From Deltaproteobacteria bacterium (GTDB lineage Bacteria > Desulfobacterota > Binatia > Binatales > Binataceae): a stretch of DNA of 19,775 nucleotides. The stretch covers positions 1-19,775 of the forward strand of contig JAJZAG010000026.1 in the NCBI GenBank assembly GCA_021799555.1, given 5' to 3'. The notes beneath the pieces were generated by a model. That model was not told the DNA's origin, did no database searches, and saw only the letters and a program-made list of their open reading frames with translations. The position numbers and the translations under genes are program-made. Each line of letters starts with the position of its first letter. Within the stretch, counting starts at the first letter, position 1. Below are positions 15,714 through 19,775 of this stretch, piece after piece.

Positions 15714-17933
15714 CTACACGGTCAGGATTTTTCCGTCCGGCGATGCATCGTTCAGATCGCGGCGCCGAAAAATGCGCAGGTTAGCCTGGTTGAAGATCTC
15801 CTCATAGCCCTGGGGCGGTTGAGCAAGCCAGGCGGGCGGCGGCACCTGCTCGATGATATACGGCGGGCGCATCGCCAATTCCTGCGCCAACTCCGGCATC
15901 CGGCTCACGCGGCTACCTGCCAACCAGCCCTCGCGCTTGGCGCCCGGGTCATTGACGATCGGGTCGTCGTTGATCCCGGTCACGATCGAGAACTGGAAGA
16001 GTCCCCACGAGGAGACACTATCAGCCAGATGCAGGATGTGCGTGCGGGCGGTGATCCGCCCGGCTGCGACTTCGCGGTTTAACACCCCGATCGCCTGAAT
16101 CTCCGCGGGGCCAAAGGTCCAACGCCGATCGGCGTGCCCAGCCCAGTAGCCCTGCGCGGCGTCATCGAGGTTGAACGCCCAGTGCTCCACAACCGAGTGT
16201 TCCACCGACTCGAAGTCCGCGGGATTTGGGCTGATATGCCAAGGATAGATGAGAATCGCAAGCAGCGCGAACAAGGTAACCGGGCGCGACCATCGCTCGT
16301 ACGCCACTGCAAAGGCATATCCGGCCGGCAGAACCATAAAGTACGGCGTCCAGTAATCGAGCAGCTTCCAGCCGACGTCGGATACCATGTTGGCGCCGTT
16401 TGCCTGGAGCCCCATCGCGTCCATTATTGGCAGCACATAATCCCATCCCAGAGCGACGAGAAGCGCCGCCGCGACGAGCCCAGCATAGCGCGGCACCGCG
16501 GCTTCATCGCTCCACACCAGCACCGCCAAGGCCACGAGTCCCGCCGCGCAAAACCATGTGAGCATCGGCAGGTTGTGTGCAATCTGGTCGAATAGCAGCC
16601 CCGGATGAGTGACGTGGCGATACGCCGCCGCCAGCAGGAAAATCGCGATCAGCGACGCGTTGAATGCGCGCGACGCCACCGTCAGCGGCGGCGTCGCGCG
16701 CGCCTTCATCAGCGCTGCGCCCATGGCAATCACCGCGGTTCCCGCGATGATCAGCATCGGCAGAACCGGGTACGCAACCGGACGTTCAAGCCCGACTAGC
16801 ACCTCGGTAATCGAGATCAGTAGAGCGCCGATGAGCGATACGCTGCCCGCGAGCACGCGCGACCAATCGCGCTCAACCGCCCACATGATCACCGCAACGC
16901 CCGCCACCGCCATTGCGAAAGCTCCGAGGATCGCGTGGGAGGGAACCGAGGTTCCGAGAAAAATCGCGCCGACGGCCATCAACGTTCGGCGCCGCTCCGG
17001 GTCGCAAAAAAACGCCAGTCCCAGTCCCACCATCGCTAACCCGACCGCCGTGGGACGCATCCCCTGCGTGCGCAGCAGGATACAAGTGAAGAACAGCAGC
17101 AGCGCAGCAGCGCCGCCGGCGGTATCTCCTAACAGCGACTTTCCCAGCCGCCAGGTGGCGAACATCAGCAGCGCCGCCATCGGCAGCATCGCCGCCGTCT
17201 CAGCCAGCACCGCAAGCGGAGTGTGGCTGCCCAGCGCCAGCATCGCGTAGAAGAGTTCCAGAGCCGGCGCTCGGTTGTAAACGCCGAAGACTCCGTAGGG
17301 GTTATCGGCAAAGGGCAGATAAATGTGAAACGTCAGGAGTTGCTGCGCCGATGCCGGGATATTGAGCACGTCCATGAACGGCGGCACCGGCGATGCGAGT
17401 TGCAGCGGCAGCATCGAGACACCAAGCATCCCGACCGCGAGCGCCGTCAGCTTCTCGCCGCTGGTGGGCGCGCGAAGCTTCGCCTGTGGCGGAGAGCGCC
17501 ACACCCATGCGCTGCCGATTCCGAGCATCAGCCACACTGCCGGCCCATTGAAGAGCCCTGGCGGGCCGAGCAGATTTCCCAGCAAATAAGCAACCACCCA
17601 CAATCCGGCGGCGCCGATAAGCGCCGCGTCCATCAAATCGAGACCGGGGTCGAGCTTGAGCACGAAAGCGCCGAGCACCATCGCCGACCATGCCCAGAAA
17701 CTCCATACCTTGACCGCAGCCCACGCGGTCGCGCCGAGCACAGCGTGGGCGTTTTCAAATGCCGCAAGCCAACTTAGGTGCGCGGGAAAATCGCGCAGCT
17801 GATAGATCGCGACCAGCGTGACCAGCACGAGGCCGAGCCATACATTGATCCACGCGAAGAGTGCCGCGCGCGAATCTGCAGTTGTGCGTTGATCGCTCAC
17901 GAACTGTCGCGGACCACGGTTGTACCTTCTCAT
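15714..17933 (-). CDS. Large GT-C-like polytopic membrane protein
   Basis: A 739-residue protein with some fifteen or more hydrophobic segments up to about residue 560, then a ~170-residue soluble C-terminal domain (after PWHISPNPADFESVEHS). An extracytoplasmic loop (~185-230) holds PPFMDVLNIPASAQ and ADNPYGVFGVYNRAPALELFYAM, resembling the substrate-facing loops of bacterial GT-C proteins. No family name is recognised with confidence. ATG 17933 shares an ATGA overlap with the stop of the MFS-tail remnant upstream, with AGGG just before it; GTG 17900 is an alternative. It heads the minus-strand run of three membrane proteins, DedA and the lipoprotein, and is probably involved in an envelope glycan or lipid. 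Confidence 0.75.
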   Translation of the reverse strand: MRRYNRGPRQFVSDQRTTADSRAALFAWINVWLGLVLVTLVAIYQLRDFPAHLSWLAAFENAHAVLGATAWAAVKVWSFWAWSAMVLGAFVLKLDPGLDLMDAALIGAAGLWVVAYLLGNLLGPPGLFNGPAVWLMLGIGSAWVWRSPPQAKLRAPTSGEKLTALAVGMLGVSMLPLQLASPVPPFMDVLNIPASAQQLLTFHIYLPFADNPYGVFGVYNRAPALELFYAMLALGSHTPLAVLAETAAMLPMAALLMFATWRLGKSLLGDTAGGAAALLLFFTCILLRTQGMRPTAVGLAMVGLGLAFFCDPERRRTLMAVGAIFLGTSVPSHAILGAFAMAVAGVAVIMWAVERDWSRVLAGSVSLIGALLISITEVLVGLERPVAYPVLPMLIIAGTAVIAMGAALMKARATPPLTVASRAFNASLIAIFLLAAAYRHVTHPGLLFDQIAHNLPMLTWFCAAGLVALAVLVWSDEAAVPRYAGLVAAALLVALGWDYVLPIMDAMGLQANGANMVSDVGWKLLDYWTPYFMVLPAGYAFAVAYERWSRPVTLFALLAILIYPWHISPNPADFESVEHSVVEHWAFNLDDAAQGYWAGHADRRWTFGPAEIQAIGVLNREVAAGRITARTHILHLADSVSSWGLFQFSIVTGINDDPIVNDPGAKREGWLAGSRVSRMPELAQELAMRPPYIIEQVPPPAWLAQPPQGYEEIFNQANLRIFRRRDLNDASPDGKILTV

Positions 17934-18060
17934 CCACCCTCGCCACCGCCGTTCGTCACTTCCGGCGGGAGCACGTTGCTGAAAAATATCCAGTAGAGAA
18001 ACGCGTTCAGCGCCTGCATCTCGGCGCCGAATTCCCGCGGCGGGAATAGGTAGACATGCG
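17930..18060 (-). pseudogene. MFS transporter C-terminal remnant (paralogous to the gene at 18657-19775)
   Basis: The last ~43 codons before the stop at 17930-17932 read YLFPPREFGAEMQALN, AFLYWIFFSNVLPPE and a Gly-rich end. These match the C-terminus of the intact transporter (YLSLPLEFAAVMQALN, TFLYWIFFRNVLPPE, Gly-rich end) almost residue for residue, and the DNA is also visibly alike (about three quarters identical by eye). Nothing of the transporter's other membrane helices precedes it; the frame runs instead into methyltransferase-like sequence. Its stop overlaps the start of the 739-residue membrane protein gene (ATGA). Confidence 0.8.
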
Positions 18061-18345
18061 CCAGGACATCGCTCATCACGCCCCGCCCGAATCGCCGGTC
18101 TTCAAATGAAATACTGGCGGGAAAACATCCGGTTTCAACTCCGGCCGGGTCGCGCGAGGCGGCCATGCGGCGGGCTTCGGCATCGCGTTCGATGGCGCAC
18201 AAGCCTCCGCAGCTTGCCAGCATGCGGAAATTACCGGACCGGCACCGCACCACGCCTCGAATATCCGCGGCTTGGCCGCGAGCGCGGCGCCCTCGGGCAG
18301 GCTTGCTCCGATCGCGGCGTGAGCTGATAGGCCATTGCGGCCTGG
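18050..18345 (-). pseudogene. Class I SAM-dependent methyltransferase remnant, frameshifted
   Basis: Reading the minus strand, one frame gives ASLPEGAALAAKPRIFEAWCGAG, quoted here by its blocks LPEGA and PRIFEAWCGAG (about 18310-18240), a degenerate motif I (usual form PRILDVGCGTG). Two extra bases near 18235 shift the frame, which then reads GNFRMLASCGGLCAIERD (motif II with the acidic end), AEARRMAASRDPAGVETG, ISFEDRRF and VMSDVLAHV (the FDxVxMxDVLEHV block). The sequence stops abruptly there and joins the MFS tail. Motif I has lost its key Asp and Gly residues, and the C-terminal half is missing. It is a dead gene fragment. Confidence 0.68.
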
Positions 18346-18360
18346 CGAAAACCGACCCTT

Positions 18361-18510
18361 GCAAACAACCTCGTAGGCGCTGCTGCCCGCTCGGCCACCG
18401 GACGGCGGCGCGCGAAAAGCTCATCGGGATTTTCGGCCTCGTTGCGCATCGGCACGACGACTGACAGCTCGATCGCCGGTTCAGGCGCCGCACGCGCGAA
18501 ACCGATTTGA
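18361..18510 (-). pseudogene. Family-2 glycosyltransferase N-terminal remnant, frameshifted
   Basis: The minus strand at 18505-18400 encodes IGFARAAPEPAIELSVVVP followed by MRNEAENPDELFARRRPVAE, the opening beta-strand and loop of GT2 enzymes of the polyprenyl-phosphate mannose/glucose synthase type (usual form LSVVVPVYNEAEN). After a shift of one frame near 18385 it continues SSAYEVVC (usual form YEVVFVDDGS) and breaks off before the DDGS motif, running into the methyltransferase-like segment. No good start codon is present in frame; a TAA lies about 20 codons upstream of the conserved part. Confidence 0.68.
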
Positions 18511-18656
18511 GCAACGCCGGAGGTCTCAGAAATTGGATTACGTTAACAGCATTTATCGTAGATCGCCCGTCAATCAAAGACAGATCGAACATTGATCCGG
18601 CGCCGTTAACGTCTCCCTCGAGGCGAGCCGCCAACCTCGCGCGCGATCCCCGCGGC

Positions 18657-19775
18657 TCACCCGCCTCCGCCGCTACCGTTCATTTCTTCCGGGGGTAATA
18701 CGTTGCGGAAGAATATCCAGTAGAGGAACGTATTAAGCGCCTGCATCACGGCTGCGAACTCCAGCGGCAGCGACAGGTACAGATGCTCCATGAACAAGCC
18801 CGCGATATACGGGCTGACCGCCGACATCACTTGCGACGGAAAGTTCGACAGCCCCGAGGCGCTTGAACGCTCCGCGGGCGGTATGACTCCCATCAGGTAT
18901 GACTGCCGCACCGGGATCGAGAGCATGTTGAAGATCGCGCGGATTCCGTAGACCAGCACCGCCCAAGTGAAGGTCGGCATCAGCACCACCATGAATAAAA
19001 GCACCGTCGAGATCGCTCGGGTCACAACGATCGCGCGCACCGAACCAAGCATCAGCGCCAGCCGCCCCGCCATCAGGTACGGAATCGCGCTCAGCAGGTT
19101 GAGCACGAAAAACGCCTCGGCGAGCTGCGCGGAAGTAACACCGAAACGCCGATAAAACCAGTACACAACAATCGGCCCGAGCATCCCGATCGCCAGTCCG
19201 TTGGTCGCATTGGTAATCATAAAGCGGACGATGAGCCGCCACGATTCGTGCGACAGCCCGAGGTGGAGCGCGGGCGAACGAGACCCGGCCACCGCGCTTG
19301 CGGCCTCTTCGCGCGCAATCCGCACCGCATCGCGATCCTCATGAACCGGAATCACCGCGAAAGCCATTGCGAGACCCAGCAATCCCGCTACGATAAACAG
19401 CAAGCGGTAGGTTTCGAGTTCGGGCGTCGCCGACAGCCGATGCATCAGCGACGGCAAGCCGGCTAGCAACGTGCCAGCTCCCGCCGCTGCCACGCCCACG
19501 AATGAGAATGCGCCGAAAACTCGCGTGCGGTTATAATCGGTGGTGCGTTCCGCCACCAGCGCCTGCACTGCGGGATAGAACGGTCCCCACGCACCGCCCG
19601 CCAGCGCACCGCCGCGCCCGATCGAACTGATCGCGGCGAAAATCACGATCCAGGTGAAGCTGGTCGCGAATGCGAACGCGATTGCGCCAAGGCCGAGCAT
19701 TACCGAGATCGCAATCAGGCAATTCTTGCGCCCGAAACGGTCGGCGAGCACGCCGATCAATGTCGAGATTCCAGC
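18657..19775 (-). CDS. MFS transporter (5' end cut by window edge)
   Basis: At least 372 residues are visible, beginning inside the transporter with AGISTLIGVLADRFGRKNCL, which contains the family's motif A (GxLADRxGRK) of the loop between membrane helices 2 and 3; about 50-60 residues are missing. Roughly ten further membrane segments follow with a central cytoplasmic loop (~155-185). It is a secondary transporter of the cytoplasmic membrane; motif A supports proton-coupled drug, metabolite or sugar transport but not a substrate. The C-terminus (FLYWIFFRNVLPPEEMNGSGGGG, cited by the block FLYWIFFRNVLPPEEM) recurs as a remnant at 17930-18060. The ~145 bp between its stop and the remnants shows no terminator. 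Confidence 0.9.
   Translation of the reverse strand, partial: AGISTLIGVLADRFGRKNCLIAISVMLGLGAIAFAFATSFTWIVIFAAISSIGRGGALAGGAWGPFYPAVQALVAERTTDYNRTRVFGAFSFVGVAAAGAGTLLAGLPSLMHRLSATPELETYRLLFIVAGLLGLAMAFAVIPVHEDRDAVRIAREEAASAVAGSRSPALHLGLSHESWRLIVRFMITNATNGLAIGMLGPIVVYWFYRRFGVTSAQLAEAFFVLNLLSAIPYLMAGRLALMLGSVRAIVVTRAISTVLLFMVVLMPTFTWAVLVYGIRAIFNMLSIPVRQSYLMGVIPPAERSSASGLSNFPSQVMSAVSPYIAGLFMEHLYLSLPLEFAAVMQALNTFLYWIFFRNVLPPEEMNGSGGGG

Noticed and set aside
17930..18634. A 234-residue hypothetical protein
   Set aside because: The frame strings together an upstream non-coding part, out-of-frame GT2 sequence, methyltransferase pieces and an MFS tail; it is better described as three remnants.
1..19775. 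CRISPR array, tRNA, rRNA, riboswitch or defence system
   Set aside because: No regularly spaced direct repeats, no cloverleaf or rRNA-like sequence, and no nuclease, restriction, toxin-antitoxin or retron signatures were seen on either strand.

Overview
The window is GC-rich (roughly 60-65% by eye) bacterial chromosomal DNA with tightly packed genes, ATGA stop/start overlaps and occasional GTG/TTG starts. No rRNA, tRNA, CRISPR array, phage module or defence island is visible. A large UPF0182 membrane protein, a pyruvate-decarboxylase-type enzyme paired with an acyl-CoA synthetase, and several GT-C-type membrane proteins would fit an environmental, metabolically broad lineage (for example Binatota/Desulfobacterota-like or acidobacterial). 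That placement is a guess from gene content, not a demonstrated assignment.

Layout. (i) 1-3056, minus strand: a two-gene operon encoding a ThDP-dependent 2-oxoacid decarboxylase-like enzyme and, through an ATGA overlap, an AMP-forming acyl-CoA synthetase cut by the left edge. (ii) 3186-6284, plus strand: a small DUF1232-like membrane protein followed by a 918-residue UPF0182 protein. (iii) 6332-8574, plus strand: a soluble NarL/DesK-type histidine kinase overlapping its LuxR-type response regulator by 4 bp. (iv) 8605-10056, plus strand: an upstream region built of five successive dyads, a VOC-superfamily protein, a strong intrinsic terminator, and a nitroreductase. (v) 10057-11027: a non-coding accessory stretch with palindromes and the C-terminal half of an IS630-family transposase. 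(vi) 11028-17933, minus strand: a lipoprotein, a DedA protein and three polytopic membrane proteins (one YfhO-like, two GT-C-like). (vii) 17930-18510: fused, frameshifted remnants of a family-2 glycosyltransferase, a SAM methyltransferase and the tail of an MFS transporter. (viii) 18657-19775: an MFS transporter cut by the right edge, whose last ~45 codons are the intact counterpart of the MFS remnant.

How it fits together. The left operon may convert 2-oxo acids to aldehydes and activate the matching carboxylic acids as CoA thioesters; a dehydrogenase would have to come from elsewhere. The two-component pair could control the adjacent VOC/nitroreductase genes, but only proximity and the dyads suggest this. 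The right half looks like an envelope or glycan-lipid locus. Its polyprenyl-phosphate-sugar-type GT2 gene survives only as a fragment, while the GT-C proteins that might depend on such a donor remain intact. The most unusual items are the three-gene chimeric remnant with its MFS tail duplication and the dense dyad array at 8605-8678.
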